DNA of 64,000 bases from Cupriavidus yeoncheonensis (GCF_905397275.1 NZ_CAJPUY010000016.1:106362-170361), one strand, 5' to 3'; positions 33,855-43,103 are shown, numbered from the stretch's first letter. The notes: generated by a model not told the origin, from the sequence alone. Program-made: numbers and translations.

Positions 33855-34285
33855 GGAACCTGACTCTCAGACACGCGGAAACGGAGGCCGAGATCCGTGC
33901 TTGTTTCCCTGTCATGCGGCAACTACGCCCCACGCTGAAAATGCCGGAAGACTTTCTCGACACCGTCACGCTGCAAAGCGGACAGGGGTACCGGCTGCTC
34001 GCGCTCTGGGACGGTGGCGAGGCGGTTGCGCTGGCCGGATATCGGCGTCTCGACAACCTGATTCACGGGCGCTTCCTGTACGTCGACGATCTGATCACCG
34101 ATGCCGGAGGCCGGGGGCAGGGTCACGGCGAGCGTCTGCTGCAAGCGCTTTGCGAACTGGGACGCACAGAAGGCTGCCAGCGACTCGTCCTGGATACCGG
34201 ACTCGCGAACGCGCTGGCCCAGCGCTTCTATTTCCGTTCCGGCCTGCTCGCCAAGGGCCTCCACTTCTGCATGGAACTGCAATGA
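33848..34285 (+). CDS. GNAT-family N-acetyltransferase
   Basis: A 145-residue acetyltransferase of the GNAT fold. LYVDDLITDAGGRGQGHGER at about 78-97 forms strand 4 and the acetyl-CoA pyrophosphate loop (R/Q-x-x-G-x-G/A type), and LDTGLANALAQRFYFRSGL at about 115-133 is the C-terminal motif. The substrate is unknown. The stop overlaps the following FMN reductase gene by four bases, so the two are translationally coupled. It sits behind promoter copy B. Confidence 0.9.
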   Translation: MTRNLTLRHAETEAEIRACFPVMRQLRPTLKMPEDFLDTVTLQSGQGYRLLALWDGGEAVALAGYRRLDNLIHGRFLYVDDLITDAGGRGQGHGERLLQALCELGRTEGCQRLVLDTGLANALAQRFYFRSGLLAKGLHFCMELQ

Positions 34286-34905
34286 AGCCCCTCAACCTGC
34301 TGCTGCTTGATTGCAGCCCGCGCCGCGACTATTCCACGAGCCGGCACCTGACCGGGCAACTGCTGCCTGCGTTGTCCGCGCATTTCGGGCGGGAGATCCG
34401 TGTCACGCGACGCAATCTAGGCACCGAACCGCTGCCGGCGATCACCGCGGAGTACGCGGAGTCACTGCTCCTGCCCGCCGCCGAGGCACAGCAACGCTAT
34501 GGCGCAGCGCTCGCCGCGTCGGACGCGTTGATTCGGGAGCTGGAACAGGCCGATCTGCTGTGGATTTCCACCCCGGTGTACAACTTCACCGTCCCGGCCG
34601 TGCTCAAGAACTGGATCGATCTCGTGGTCCGACGCGACGTGACGTTCATCGCCACGCCCGGGGGAAAAGTCGGATTGCTGCGGGATCGCCCGACGTTCGT
34701 GGCGGTGACTTCCGGCGGCGCCATGTTCCGCGATCCACCCGTCCAGCCCGATTTCTTTCGGCCGTATCTGAGCGCCGTGCTTGGCATCATCGGACTCAAG
34801 GATGTGAGGTTCTCGCACGCCACGGGCCTGGCTTTTACGGAAGTGCCTCAATCCGTCATCGAAGTCCAGGCTACGCAATCGCTGCGCAGCGGCGCGCTGT
34901 TGTAG
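34282..34905 (+). CDS. FMN-dependent NADH-azoreductase/NADPH-FMN reductase-like protein
   Basis: A 207-residue flavodoxin-fold oxidoreductase of the AzoR branch: the FMN phosphate loop CSPRRDYSTSRHL (residues 11-23) and the TPVYNFTVPAVLKNWIDLVV segment (about 96-115) are typical. It would reduce azo bonds, quinones or nitroaromatics with NAD(P)H. It overlaps the GNAT stop by four bases. This is the third flavin reductase of possible quinone/nitro activity in a 15-kb stretch, after the WrbA-like and nitroreductase genes. Confidence 0.9.
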   Translation: MKPLNLLLLDCSPRRDYSTSRHLTGQLLPALSAHFGREIRVTRRNLGTEPLPAITAEYAESLLLPAAEAQQRYGAALAASDALIRELEQADLLWISTPVYNFTVPAVLKNWIDLVVRRDVTFIATPGGKVGLLRDRPTFVAVTSGGAMFRDPPVQPDFFRPYLSAVLGIIGLKDVRFSHATGLAFTEVPQSVIEVQATQSLRSGALL

Positions 34906-35092
34906 CACAGTCGTCCCGGCGGGCCTTTCCCCGTTCACATATTTCAGCATCCGCAAGCAGCGCTGATGCCGCTTCCGGATGGATGCCGAACGGGAAACCC
35001 GGTGCGCTCCGAGTCGATCTGGCACGGGGGCATCGCCTTACCTAACATGGCTTCGTGGGATCGTTCCACGTGCCTCAATATGGAGACATAGC

Positions 35093-35845
35093 ATGAAGAT
35101 TGTCATCATTGGCGGGACCGGCCTGATCGGCTCGAAGACCGTCGCCATTCTGCGCCAGGGCGGCCACGAGGTCGTGGCCGCCTCTCCCAAGAGCGGTGTC
35201 AACAGCATCACTGGCGAGGGGCTCCGGGAGGCCCTGAGCGGCGCCCAGGTGGTGATCGACCTCGCCAATTCCCCATCGTTTGAAGACAAGGCGGTGCTGG
35301 AATTCTTCGAGACCTCCGGCAAAAACCTTCACGCGGCGGAGGCCGCAGCGGGCGTTCAGCACCATGTCGCGCTGTCCATCGTCGGCACCGACCGGACGCC
35401 TGACAACGGCTATTTCCGCGCCAAGGTCGCGCAGGAAAAACTGATCGAGGCCTCCGGCATTCCCTACACCATCATCCGCTCGACCCAGTTCATGGAATTC
35501 CTCGGCGGCATCGCCGATTCCGGTGCGCAAGGAAATGTCGTCCGCCTTTCTCCCGGGCTGTTCCAGCCGATTGCCGCGGACGACGTGGCTGCCCAGGTTG
35601 CCGATGTTGCGCTGGCGCCCCCCCGAAACGGCATCGTCGAGATCGCCGGCCCGGAGCGAGCCCCGTTTGACGAGATCGTCGCCCGCTATCTCAAGGCGGT
35701 TGGCGACCCGCGCGAAGTCGTGCGCGACCCCGAGGCCCGCTACTTCGGCGGCCGGGTCGAGGAACATTCGCTCGTGCCGTTGGGCGAGGCACGCCTCGGG
35801 CGCATCGGCCTGGAGGAATGGATGCGTCAAGCGCGGCAACGATAG
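35093..35845 (+). CDS. NmrA-like atypical SDR protein
   Basis: A 250-residue Rossmann-fold NAD(P)-binding protein. It begins MKIVIIGGTGLIGSKTV with the intact GGTGLIG loop at residues 7-13. YFRAKVAQEKLIEASGIPYT follows the NmrA/TMR pattern (a lysine after the tyrosine region). Several relatives act as NADPH-dependent quinone or flavonoid reductases or as redox sensors. It is followed after 74 bp by the AhpD/CMD gene on the same strand. Confidence 0.87.
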   Translation: MKIVIIGGTGLIGSKTVAILRQGGHEVVAASPKSGVNSITGEGLREALSGAQVVIDLANSPSFEDKAVLEFFETSGKNLHAAEAAAGVQHHVALSIVGTDRTPDNGYFRAKVAQEKLIEASGIPYTIIRSTQFMEFLGGIADSGAQGNVVRLSPGLFQPIAADDVAAQVADVALAPPRNGIVEIAGPERAPFDEIVARYLKAVGDPREVVRDPEARYFGGRVEEHSLVPLGEARLGRIGLEEWMRQARQR

Positions 35846-35919
35846 TCCGCGGGGCGCATGCCCACGTCAGCAGCATCGGTTTCTTAAGCACCACATTGAT
35901 CAGATCAACAGGAGCAAAC

Positions 35920-36399
35920 ATGACCCAACGTACGAATTACTTCCAGCAATCCCCGGAACTGTCCAAGAAGCTCATGGAATTCGGGCCGCTGTTCCAGAAG
36001 ACCACGATCGAAGCGCCCATCCGCGAACTCGTCGAGATTCGCGCATCGCAGCTCAATGGCTGCGCGTTCTGTGTCGACATGCATATCAAGATGGCGAAGA
36101 TCCACGGCGAGCGCGAATTGCGCCTGCATCATGTGGCGATCTGGCGCGAGTCGACGCTATTCTCGCCGCGCGAACGCGCCGCGCTGGCCTGGACCGAGGT
36201 GCTGACCAGGCTTCCCGCCGACGGCGTGCCCGACGATATCTATGAGCGCGTGCGCACCCAGTACAGCGAGAAGGAACTGTCGGACCTCACTTTCCTGGTG
36301 GGGGCGATCAATACCTGGAACCGCCTGAACGTGGCGTTCCGCATGGTGCCTGGTTCGTCGGACAAGGCGTTCGGGCTCGACAAGGCCAACCTGGAGTGA
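35920..36399 (+). CDS. AhpD-like carboxymuconolactone-decarboxylase family protein
   Basis: A 159-residue all-helical protein of the CMD/AhpD family. The redox pair Cys48-x-x-Cys51 and His55 (NGCAFCVDMH) marks the alkylhydroperoxidase-like branch, so it probably works as a thiol peroxidase rather than as a true lactone decarboxylase. AGGAG precedes the ATG. A cupin gene follows after four bases, so the two are one transcription unit. Confidence 0.92.
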   Translation: MTQRTNYFQQSPELSKKLMEFGPLFQKTTIEAPIRELVEIRASQLNGCAFCVDMHIKMAKIHGERELRLHHVAIWRESTLFSPRERAALAWTEVLTRLPADGVPDDIYERVRTQYSEKELSDLTFLVGAINTWNRLNVAFRMVPGSSDKAFGLDKANLE

Positions 36400-36403
36400 T
36401 GCC

Positions 36404-36808
36404 ATGAAGACCGTCACTTCCGTTGCGGCAGCACTGGTGTTGTCGTGCCTGACGGTTGCACAGCCGGTCGCCGCCGCGCCGGAGGCAAGCGTCACGCCCT
36501 TGCTCTCGGAGGCGTTGCCCGAATACCCGGGGAAGGAGGCCACGATGATCGTGGTGGACTATCCGCCGGGCGCCGTCGATCCCGTGCATCGCCATGACGC
36601 GCACGCCTTCGTCTATGTACTCGAGGGTAGCATCGTCATGGGCGTCAGGGGCGGCAAGGAGGTGACGCTCAAGGCGGGTGACACCTTCCACGAACGTCCC
36701 GACGATATCCATACCGTCGGACGCAACGCCAGCAACACACAGCCGGCAAAATTCGTCGTGTTCCTGCTCAAGAAGAAGGGCGCGCCAATCCTGACGCCGG
36801 TGAAGTAG
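36404..36808 (+). CDS. exported cupin-domain protein
   Basis: A 134-residue protein with a signal peptide (about residues 1-25, AAA cleavage region) and a single cupin barrel. The metal motif is HRHDAHAFVYVLEG with His62, His64 (and His67) and Glu74, followed by the second motif with His in DIHTVGRN. A periplasmic metal-binding role is likely, but its reaction is unknown. It is separated from the AhpD-like stop by four bases with GGAG upstream. A strong hairpin follows at 36852-36890. Confidence 0.88.
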   Translation: MKTVTSVAAALVLSCLTVAQPVAAAPEASVTPLLSEALPEYPGKEATMIVVDYPPGAVDPVHRHDAHAFVYVLEGSIVMGVRGGKEVTLKAGDTFHERPDDIHTVGRNASNTQPAKFVVFLLKKKGAPILTPVK

Positions 36809-36851
36809 CCGCCGTCCACGCACGCGCCGGCAATGCCGGTGCTCACCCTCC

Positions 36852-36890
36852 GGCCGGCAAGAGCAGTGCTACCGCATGCTCTTGCCGGCC
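36852..36890. terminator. long perfect hairpin after the cupin gene
   Basis: A 14-bp perfect stem, GGCCGGCAAGAGCA / TGCTCTTGCCGGCC, with an 11-base loop, 44 bp after the cupin stop. It lacks a clear T-run, so termination may be inefficient or Rho-assisted. The position at the end of the operon supports a terminator role. Confidence 0.6.
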
Positions 36891-37248
36891 GCTGTCTTCC
36901 AGGGTGGTGTGACAGTCTTGATGAAGCGGCCGGATAGCCCGGCTCGGTGAACGGAACCACGCCCCCCGGGGCAGGTTTTCGCTCGCCCACCGTCGGCCGC
37001 CATGCGCGTCGATGATCAACGGCAGATCGACAGCCCCATGGCCCCCATGGTCCCGACATGGCGGTACCACCTCTTGAAAGGGTGCGGTACGGAAATTGAT
37101 ACTCCGCGGGTTTCTTGGCAATATCACCCTTACAAAATCAGGCCCCGGGCAGCAATCTGGCCGGTGGTGAGGGCGGTTGGCCATATTGCCGCCGGCAGTT
37201 CGGACCTCCGCCCTGCGACCGGCCGCGCCGCCGCGAGACGCGCACACC
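36891..37248 (+). other. gene-free stretch with a candidate promoter for the bestrophin gene
   Basis: No gene is recognised. A possible sigma-70 promoter lies at TTGAAA (37074-37079) and GATACT (37098-37103) with an 18-bp spacer, about 145 bp before the bestrophin start. The -10 is weak. Confidence 0.35.
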
Positions 37249-38253
37249 ATGCACCTGGGAAAATCGTACACAATCTCCGAGTTCACATTCTGGTCGAGAC
37301 GGCTCATCTACGCCTCGCTGGCCTGCGGTACGCTGCCCGTTGTCCTGTATCAGTTCCTCGGACTCAAATGGCTGTCGATCCCGGTCTCGGTTGTGGTGCT
37401 GCTGGGCACGGCCACTTCATTCATCGTAGGTTTCAGGAACGTGCAGACCTACAGCAGGGCCCTGGAGGCCCAGCAGATCTGGACTGAGATTCTGAATGGC
37501 AGCCGGTGTCTGGGTGTGATGAGCCGGGACTTCCTGGCCGGGCAGGCGGGCGGGCGAGAACTGATTCTCCGGCATTGCGCCTGGCTGACGGCGCTGCGCT
37601 ATCAACTGAGGACCCCAAGGATCTGGGAAAACGCCGGCAAGGCATCCAACCTGGAGTACCGGAAGTACTACCGGGTTCCGGAGTGGGAGACGCCCCTGGA
37701 CGAGGCGCTTGCGCGGTATCTGCCACAGGCGGAGATCGACTCGCTTGCGCATGCCGAGAGCAAGACAAGCCGCTTGCTGGGAACGCAGTCAGCGACGATC
37801 AGGCGGTTCCTCGATGCTGGCGAGATCAGCAATGCCTTCTATCTGGAGTTGGTAGCATCGATCAGAGGCTTCTTCGCGCAGCAGGGACGGGCGGAGCGTA
37901 TCAAGGACTATCCGTATCCCAGGCAATATGCAGTCACTAACAAGCTCTTTGTCCGTACCTTTTGCCTGCTGTTGCCTTTCGGCATTCTTACGGAGTTCGA
38001 AAAGCTCGATGCCAGCATTTCGGGCTTCATGCATGGCAACATGATCTGGCTGGTCATTCCATTCAGCACGATGATCTCGTGGATGTACCTCGCGCTGGAG
38101 CAGGTGGGCGAAAGCACGGAGAACCCGTTTGAAGGCATGCCCAATGACGTGCCCATGGCACAGATCTCCAGGAAGATCGAACGCGAACTCATGGACATGC
38201 TTGGCGAGAAGAGCGATGTCGAGCCATTTGACGAGCGCGATATTGTCCTCTAG
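37249..38253 (+). CDS. bestrophin-family anion-channel-like protein
   Basis: A 334-residue member of the bacterial bestrophin (UPF0187) family, forming pentameric ion channels. Four helical membrane regions are visible (about 20-40, 43-62, 235-255, 265-290), with RNVQTYSRALEAQQIWTEIL and the DYPYPRQYAV segment that is conserved in the family; the C-terminus has the VGESTENPFEG signature followed by a polar tail. Start at ATG 37249 (MHLGKSYTISEF). It stands alone and may release anions or be involved in pH and stress balance. Confidence 0.92.
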   Translation: MHLGKSYTISEFTFWSRRLIYASLACGTLPVVLYQFLGLKWLSIPVSVVVLLGTATSFIVGFRNVQTYSRALEAQQIWTEILNGSRCLGVMSRDFLAGQAGGRELILRHCAWLTALRYQLRTPRIWENAGKASNLEYRKYYRVPEWETPLDEALARYLPQAEIDSLAHAESKTSRLLGTQSATIRRFLDAGEISNAFYLELVASIRGFFAQQGRAERIKDYPYPRQYAVTNKLFVRTFCLLLPFGILTEFEKLDASISGFMHGNMIWLVIPFSTMISWMYLALEQVGESTENPFEGMPNDVPMAQISRKIERELMDMLGEKSDVEPFDERDIVL

Positions 38254-38346
38254 ACCGTTCCACGGCTAGCGCCTTTCGGCCAGACAGGAATCATCCTGCT
38301 TCAAAGGTTCCGGGCCGGCTTGAGCGACGGTCGATGGCATGTCGCG

Positions 38347-38565
38347 TCAGCGCAGGCTGCCGTCCAGGCGGAGCAGCGCCGTCGCGATGGCGTACATCGA
38401 ATACGCGGCCGCCAGCAGCAGCATGCTGCCCACAATGGATGCGGTCATCATCTGGAGTGCGACATCCGAAAAGATGGCGGCCGCCTGCCAGCTGGCTCCG
38501 ACCAGCCTGTGCGAGGTACGACGGAGGTCTGCCAGGCTGGCGGAAGGGAAGGGGCTTTGCGACAT
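38347..38565 (-). CDS. small membrane protein at the end of the emr-type operon
   Basis: A 72-residue frame with a hydrophobic segment at about 42-63 (MLLLAAAYSMYAIATALL) and a polar N-terminal half. It starts 55 bp after the stop of the DHA2 permease on the same strand and has strong G/C third-position bias, so it is probably the last gene of the operon. No clear ribosome site is seen and I do not recognise the family. A comparable small ORF trails the first DHA2 pump at 4330-4509. Confidence 0.5.
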   Translation of the reverse strand: MSQSPFPSASLADLRRTSHRLVGASWQAAAIFSDVALQMMTASIVGSMLLLAAAYSMYAIATALLRLDGSLR

Positions 38566-38620
38566 CGCTGTGGAACGAAGTGGTCTGGCGATCCGTTTCT
38601 GCGTTGCGGCTGGGCGGCTC

Positions 38621-40183
38621 TCAGTGGGCCGCGGCCGCGGCGTCGGATACCTGGCCCTTGCCTGGCTTGGTGAACCAGATCAGCGGCACGATGGCGACGA
38701 AGATCACTCCCGATATCCAGAAGATGTCGTTCAGGCCGAGCATGATGGCCTGCGTGTTCAGGCTGCGCTCGAAGTAAGCAACGGCCTGCCCTGGCGTGAA
38801 GCCCAGGGTTGACTGGATCGAAGCGAGCGCGGCACTGTACGCCGGATTGTTCGGGCCGGCTTGTTCCGCGAGGCGTGCATGGTGCAGGACGGCACGGTTG
38901 TTCCAGACGGTGGTGGCGAGCGACGTGCCCGCGGCGCCGCAGAATACGCGCACGAAGTTGGACAGGCCGGCGGCGGCGGGGATCTTCGCCGGAGGCTGGC
39001 CCGAGAGGATGATCGCCGTCAGCGGGACGAAGAACAGCGCCGTCGGAATGCCCTGAAGCAGGGTCGGCATGACCAGCGTGTAGGTGTCGACGCCGGTGGT
39101 GTAGTGCGAGCGCATAAAGAATACAGCCGCATAACCGACGAAAGAGAGCGTGGCGAGTACGCGCAGTTCCGACTTCGGCAGGATCTTGCCGATCACCGGC
39201 GCCAGCAGCACGGCGAAGATGCCCAGCGGTGCGGTAGCCAGCCCGGCGTTGACGGCGGGGTAGGCCAGGTACTGCTGCATCCACTGCGGCAGCACCACCA
39301 GGTTGGCGAAGAAGACGGCGAAGGCCACCGAGATCGCGACGGTGCCGGCCAGGAAGTTGCGACCCATGAACAGGCGCAGGTCGATGATGGGATTCGGTTC
39401 TGTCAGTTCCCAGATCACGAAGAAGAGGAAGCTGAGCAGGGCGACGATGGCCAGGATGATGATCACCGGCGAACTGAACCAGTCGAGGTCCTTGCCTTTG
39501 TCGAGCATGATCTGCAGCGATGCCACCCAGGTGATCAGCGAAGCCAGGCCTACCAGGTCGATGGGCAGCTTGCGCGTCGGGGTTTCGCGATCGCGGTAGA
39601 TCGTCCAGGTGATGGCCGCGGCGAACAGGCCTACCGGCACATTGATGTAGAAAATCCATGACCACGAGTAGCTGTCGGTCATCCAGCCACCCAGTGCCGG
39701 ACCTGCGATCGGCCCCACCGTTGCGGTCATGGCCCAGAGGGCCAGGGCCGAGGCGCTCTTTTCCCTGGGGAAGGACGACAGCAGGATCGACTGCGACAGC
39801 GGAATCAGCGGACCTGCCACTGCGCCCTGCAGGATGCGCGCGGCCAGCAGCATGGTCAGGTTGGGCGCAATGCCGCACAGCCACGACGACAGCACGAACA
39901 GCAGGATGGCGCCGACGAACAGGCGGATCTGGCCCACGCGCTGCGTGAGCCAGCCGGTCAGCGGAATTGCCACGGCATTGGCGGCGGCGAACAGGGTGAT
40001 CACCCAGGTGCCTTCATCCACCGAAACGCCGAGGTTGCCGGAAATCGTCGGGATCGCGACGTTGGCGATCGACGAGTCCAGCACGTTCATGAAGGTGGCC
40101 AGGGCCACGGCGAAGCTTCCCATGACCAGCTTGCCGCCGGTGAGCGGCGCTGGCACGAGTGAGGTCTGGGCTTGGGATGACAT
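38621..40183 (-). CDS. EmrB-type DHA2 MFS drug efflux permease
   Basis: A 520-residue, 14-helix drug:H+ antiporter. NVLDSSIANVAIPTISGNLG in helix 1 (about 33-52) is diagnostic of EmrB; GWLTQRVGQIRLF is motif A and GPIAGPALGGWM is motif C in helix 5. With the EmrA-like adaptor (40253-41578) and outer-membrane channel (41606-43087) it makes a full tripartite pump. A MarR operator copy lies 20 bp upstream at 40203-40216, suggesting a separate internal promoter. Confidence 0.95.
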   Translation of the reverse strand: MSSQAQTSLVPAPLTGGKLVMGSFAVALATFMNVLDSSIANVAIPTISGNLGVSVDEGTWVITLFAAANAVAIPLTGWLTQRVGQIRLFVGAILLFVLSSWLCGIAPNLTMLLAARILQGAVAGPLIPLSQSILLSSFPREKSASALALWAMTATVGPIAGPALGGWMTDSYSWSWIFYINVPVGLFAAAITWTIYRDRETPTRKLPIDLVGLASLITWVASLQIMLDKGKDLDWFSSPVIIILAIVALLSFLFFVIWELTEPNPIIDLRLFMGRNFLAGTVAISVAFAVFFANLVVLPQWMQQYLAYPAVNAGLATAPLGIFAVLLAPVIGKILPKSELRVLATLSFVGYAAVFFMRSHYTTGVDTYTLVMPTLLQGIPTALFFVPLTAIILSGQPPAKIPAAAGLSNFVRVFCGAAGTSLATTVWNNRAVLHHARLAEQAGPNNPAYSAALASIQSTLGFTPGQAVAYFERSLNTQAIMLGLNDIFWISGVIFVAIVPLIWFTKPGKGQVSDAAAAAH

Positions 40184-40202
40184 GGTGTGCTCGGGCTGGG
40201 AA

Positions 40203-40216
40203 TCTGATTTGTCAGA
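40203..40216. promoter_or_regulatory. MarR-type operator copy 3 (before emrB-like gene)
   Basis: TCTGATTTGTCAGA, 12 of 14 positions as in the perfect palindrome at 43090-43103, and followed by the same TAAATGGG. It lies between the adaptor and permease genes. Likely bound by the MarR protein of 43128-43565. Confidence 0.7.
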
Positions 40217-40252
40217 TAAATGGGCAGGGCAAGGCGGTGGCGGGCGGCTTGC

Positions 40253-41578
40253 TCAGGCGCCCGAAGCCTCACTGGCTGGCTGTCCGGCGCGATGCGCCAG
40301 GGGCTGTGGCCGGACCTTGTTTCCCTGTTGCACCTGGCGGTGCTCGGCTAGCGGCTCCGGGCTTCCCGTGCCGATGCGGTTCTGGGCGATGATCCGCTGG
40401 ATCTCGCGCTCGGCCTCCTCGCCGTACCGCTGGAATACATCGGTCCGGTAAGTCGCGCGGTACGGTGCTTCCCCGCTATTCGCGAGCCGGGAGCCTTCTT
40501 CCTTCTCCGTCTGTACATCGACCTGCATCGACAGGCCGATCTGCAGCGGGTGGGCGCGCAGCTCGGCCGGATCGAGCCGAATGCGCACCGGCAGGCGCTG
40601 CACGACCTTGATCCAGTTGCCGGTGGCATTCTGCGCGGGCAGGGCAGAGAATGCGCTGCCGGTACCGGCCGAGAAACCGACCACCACGCCGTGGTAGGTC
40701 ACCTTGCTGCCATACAGGTCGGCATGCAGTTCAACCGGCTGGCCGGTGCGAATGTGCTTGAGCTGGACTTCCTTGAAGTTGGCATCGACCCAGACGCCGT
40801 CGAGCGGCACGATGGCCATCAGCGGGTTGCCCGGCGCCACGCGCTGCCCGACCTGCACCGAGCGCCGCGCGACATAGCCGGCGACCGGGGCGGGAAGGGT
40901 ATTGCGGGCATTGGCCAGGTGGGCCTCGCGCACCTTGGCTGCCGCGGCGAGCACGCTGGGATGGTCGACAACGCTGGCCTGGTCGGTCAGTGCGTGGTTG
41001 GAGGAGAGCTGCTGGCGCGCAGTCTCGAGCGCGGCTTCGGCTGCCCTGACCGCATTGCGGGCGTGGGCCACGTCTTCCGCGGCCACGGCGCCCGTTTCAG
41101 CCACTTCGGTGCGGCGGCGCAGGTCATCCTGGGCACGGGCCAGATCCGTCTGCCGCTGCTGCACCGTGGCTGCCAGCACGTTGTTGTTGACATAGAGCGC
41201 GCTGACCTGCCGCACGGTCTGGCCGAGCGCCGCTTCGGCGTTGGCCAGCGCAATGCGGGCGTCGGCGGCATCGAGGGTTACCACGGCTTCCCCGGCCTTG
41301 ACGATCTGCGTGTCGTCGGCGTTGACCGCGACGACGGTGCCGCTCACCTGTGGCGTGAGCTGGACGAGGTTGCCGTTGACGTAAGCGTCATCGGTTTCCT
41401 CGTGGAAGCGCGCTACGGTGTAGTAGTAGGCGCCATAGCCGGCCGCTGCCAAGGCGGTGGCCAGGCCGAGCATGGCAAGCAGGCGCTTGCGGGTGTTCTT
41501 CTTGCCGGGATGGGCCTGGGCGGCCGCCGGCGCGCCGGGCTGTTCGGCTGCGGGGCTGGTTCTGGTCGTTTCGTTCAT
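40253..41578 (-). CDS. EmrA-type HlyD membrane-fusion adaptor
   Basis: A 441-residue periplasmic adaptor. An N-terminal membrane helix (about 32-53) is followed by HEETDDAYVNGNLVQLTPQV, the EmrA signature, a split lipoyl domain, a long coiled-coil hairpin (about 110-230) and beta-barrel ending about residue 360. A polar C-terminal extension of some 70 residues is longer than in E. coli EmrA (390). CAGGTGA precedes the ATG. It connects the EmrB-like permease and the NodT-type channel of the same operon. Confidence 0.94.
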   Translation of the reverse strand: MNETTRTSPAAEQPGAPAAAQAHPGKKNTRKRLLAMLGLATALAAAGYGAYYYTVARFHEETDDAYVNGNLVQLTPQVSGTVVAVNADDTQIVKAGEAVVTLDAADARIALANAEAALGQTVRQVSALYVNNNVLAATVQQRQTDLARAQDDLRRRTEVAETGAVAAEDVAHARNAVRAAEAALETARQQLSSNHALTDQASVVDHPSVLAAAAKVREAHLANARNTLPAPVAGYVARRSVQVGQRVAPGNPLMAIVPLDGVWVDANFKEVQLKHIRTGQPVELHADLYGSKVTYHGVVVGFSAGTGSAFSALPAQNATGNWIKVVQRLPVRIRLDPAELRAHPLQIGLSMQVDVQTEKEEGSRLANSGEAPYRATYRTDVFQRYGEEAEREIQRIIAQNRIGTGSPEPLAEHRQVQQGNKVRPQPLAHRAGQPASEASGA

Positions 41579-41605
41579 GGCGTCACCTGTTTGTTGCGTG
41601 CGGAT

Positions 41606-43087
41606 TCAGCGGATAAGCGCCGCTTGCCGGATCGAGTCGGAGGTATCCGTATAACCACCGCCCAGCGCGGCGGCCAGCGCGATCTTCCGGTCGCGTCGGG
41701 TCATGCGCAGATTGGCCAGCACCTGGCTGCTGCGCAGCGCGTTGGTCTGCGCATTCAGGACGGTCAGCTGCGTGGTCAGGCCTGCCTTGTACTGCGCCAG
41801 CGCCAGAGTCAGTGCGCGTTGCGCGGCGGTGTCGGTGCGCACGGCGCTATCGATCTGCGTGTCGATGGAGCGGATGTCCGCGAGTTGCGTGGCGACGTCG
41901 GTCAGCGCATTGACCAGCGTTTCGTTGTAGTTGGCCACGGCGAAGTCGAACTCGGCGTAGCGCCCCTTGAGCTGGGCACGCAGTGCGCCGCCATCGAAAA
42001 TTGGCAGGTGAATCGCGGCACCGGCCGAAGCGGTGCGGCTGGCGGCGTGCAGGAAACGGCTCCAGCCGAAGGCATCGAGGCCGATCATGGCGCCCAGGTT
42101 GATGTCCGGATAGAACTCGGCCTTGGCGACCTTGATATCGTGCAGCGTTGCATCGACGCGCCAGCGCGCGGCTACGAGGTCGGGCCGGCGCGAGATCAGG
42201 TCGGCGGGCAGGTTGTCGGGCAGGCGGACTTCATCGCCGGTGCCAAGGGCCGGGCGGGCGATCGCCATGCCGCGGTCCGGGCCCTGCCCGAGCAGCGCGC
42301 CGAGCTGGTAGCGCGTGCGCTGGATGCTGCCATCGAGCGCGGCCAGCGCAACTTCACTGGCAGCCAGGTTGGCTTCCGCGGTGCGTTTCTCGACCTCGGT
42401 GTCCAGCCCCATCGTGACGCGGCCGCCGGTGACGCGCAGCACTTCGCGGCGCTGCTTCACCTCATCCTGCGCGATGTCATGCAGCGCGTAGAGGCGGGCA
42501 AGCTCGTTGTAAGCGCGGGCGACCGCGCTGCTGAGCGTCAGCTTCACCTGTTCCGACTCGGCCTCGCTGGCGTGCAGCGCGGAGATGGCGGATCTGAGCG
42601 CCTCACGGTTCTTGCCCCACAGGTCCAGCTCATACGATGCGTTGATGAACGCCTTGTTTTCGGATTGCCAGGAACCGGCGAAGGGCGGCGGCACCAGCGT
42701 GCTCTCCGAGTAGCGCTGGCGCGTCCAGGAATAGCCGGCGCCCACCTGCGGCAGCGTATTGGCGTTGGCGCTCTCGCTGAACGCGGTAGCGGCGGCGACA
42801 CGTGCCCGGGCCTTTTCCAGCGAGGGGCTGCCCTGCAGCGCTTCCGCAATCAGCGTCTTGAGCTGCGCATCACCGAACTGGTCGGCCCAGTCCACGGAGG
42901 GCCAGCGGCCCTGTTCGGCAGGGATACTCTGCGTTGTGGTATAGGCGGCGGCGTCTGCGATGTGCTTGTCGCTCTTGATGCCGGCATAGTTTGCACAGCC
43001 GGCCAGCACGGCGACCATCAGGATAGAGAGCGCGGGGCCCGCACGCCGTCGAAGTCGGCGAAAGACGCCTGGTTTCTGAGTTTGCAT
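41606..43087 (-). CDS. NodT-type outer-membrane efflux lipoprotein of the emr-type operon
   Basis: A 493-residue TolC-like channel with lipobox LAGC (Cys31) and two outer-membrane efflux repeats; SRRPDLVAARW and the FDGGALRAQLKGRYAEFD segment are typical. The ATG at 43087 lies only two bases after the MarR-type palindrome (43090-43103) and no ribosome site is visible, so the transcript may be leaderless or translation may be coupled to the marR gene 40 bp upstream. It completes the MarR-EmrAB-type pump. Confidence 0.93.
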   Translation of the reverse strand: MQTQKPGVFRRLRRRAGPALSILMVAVLAGCANYAGIKSDKHIADAAAYTTTQSIPAEQGRWPSVDWADQFGDAQLKTLIAEALQGSPSLEKARARVAAATAFSESANANTLPQVGAGYSWTRQRYSESTLVPPPFAGSWQSENKAFINASYELDLWGKNREALRSAISALHASEAESEQVKLTLSSAVARAYNELARLYALHDIAQDEVKQRREVLRVTGGRVTMGLDTEVEKRTAEANLAASEVALAALDGSIQRTRYQLGALLGQGPDRGMAIARPALGTGDEVRLPDNLPADLISRRPDLVAARWRVDATLHDIKVAKAEFYPDINLGAMIGLDAFGWSRFLHAASRTASAGAAIHLPIFDGGALRAQLKGRYAEFDFAVANYNETLVNALTDVATQLADIRSIDTQIDSAVRTDTAAQRALTLALAQYKAGLTTQLTVLNAQTNALRSSQVLANLRMTRRDRKIALAAALGGGYTDTSDSIRQAALIR

Positions 43088-43089
43088 TG

Positions 43090-43103
43090 TCTGACATGTC
43101 AGA
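43090..43103. promoter_or_regulatory. MarR-type operator copy 2, perfect palindrome
   Basis: TCTGACATGTCAGA is perfectly self-complementary and ends two bases before the channel gene start. It is followed by TAAATGGG on the plus strand, as is copy 3. Binding here would block transcription or the start codon directly. Confidence 0.75.
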
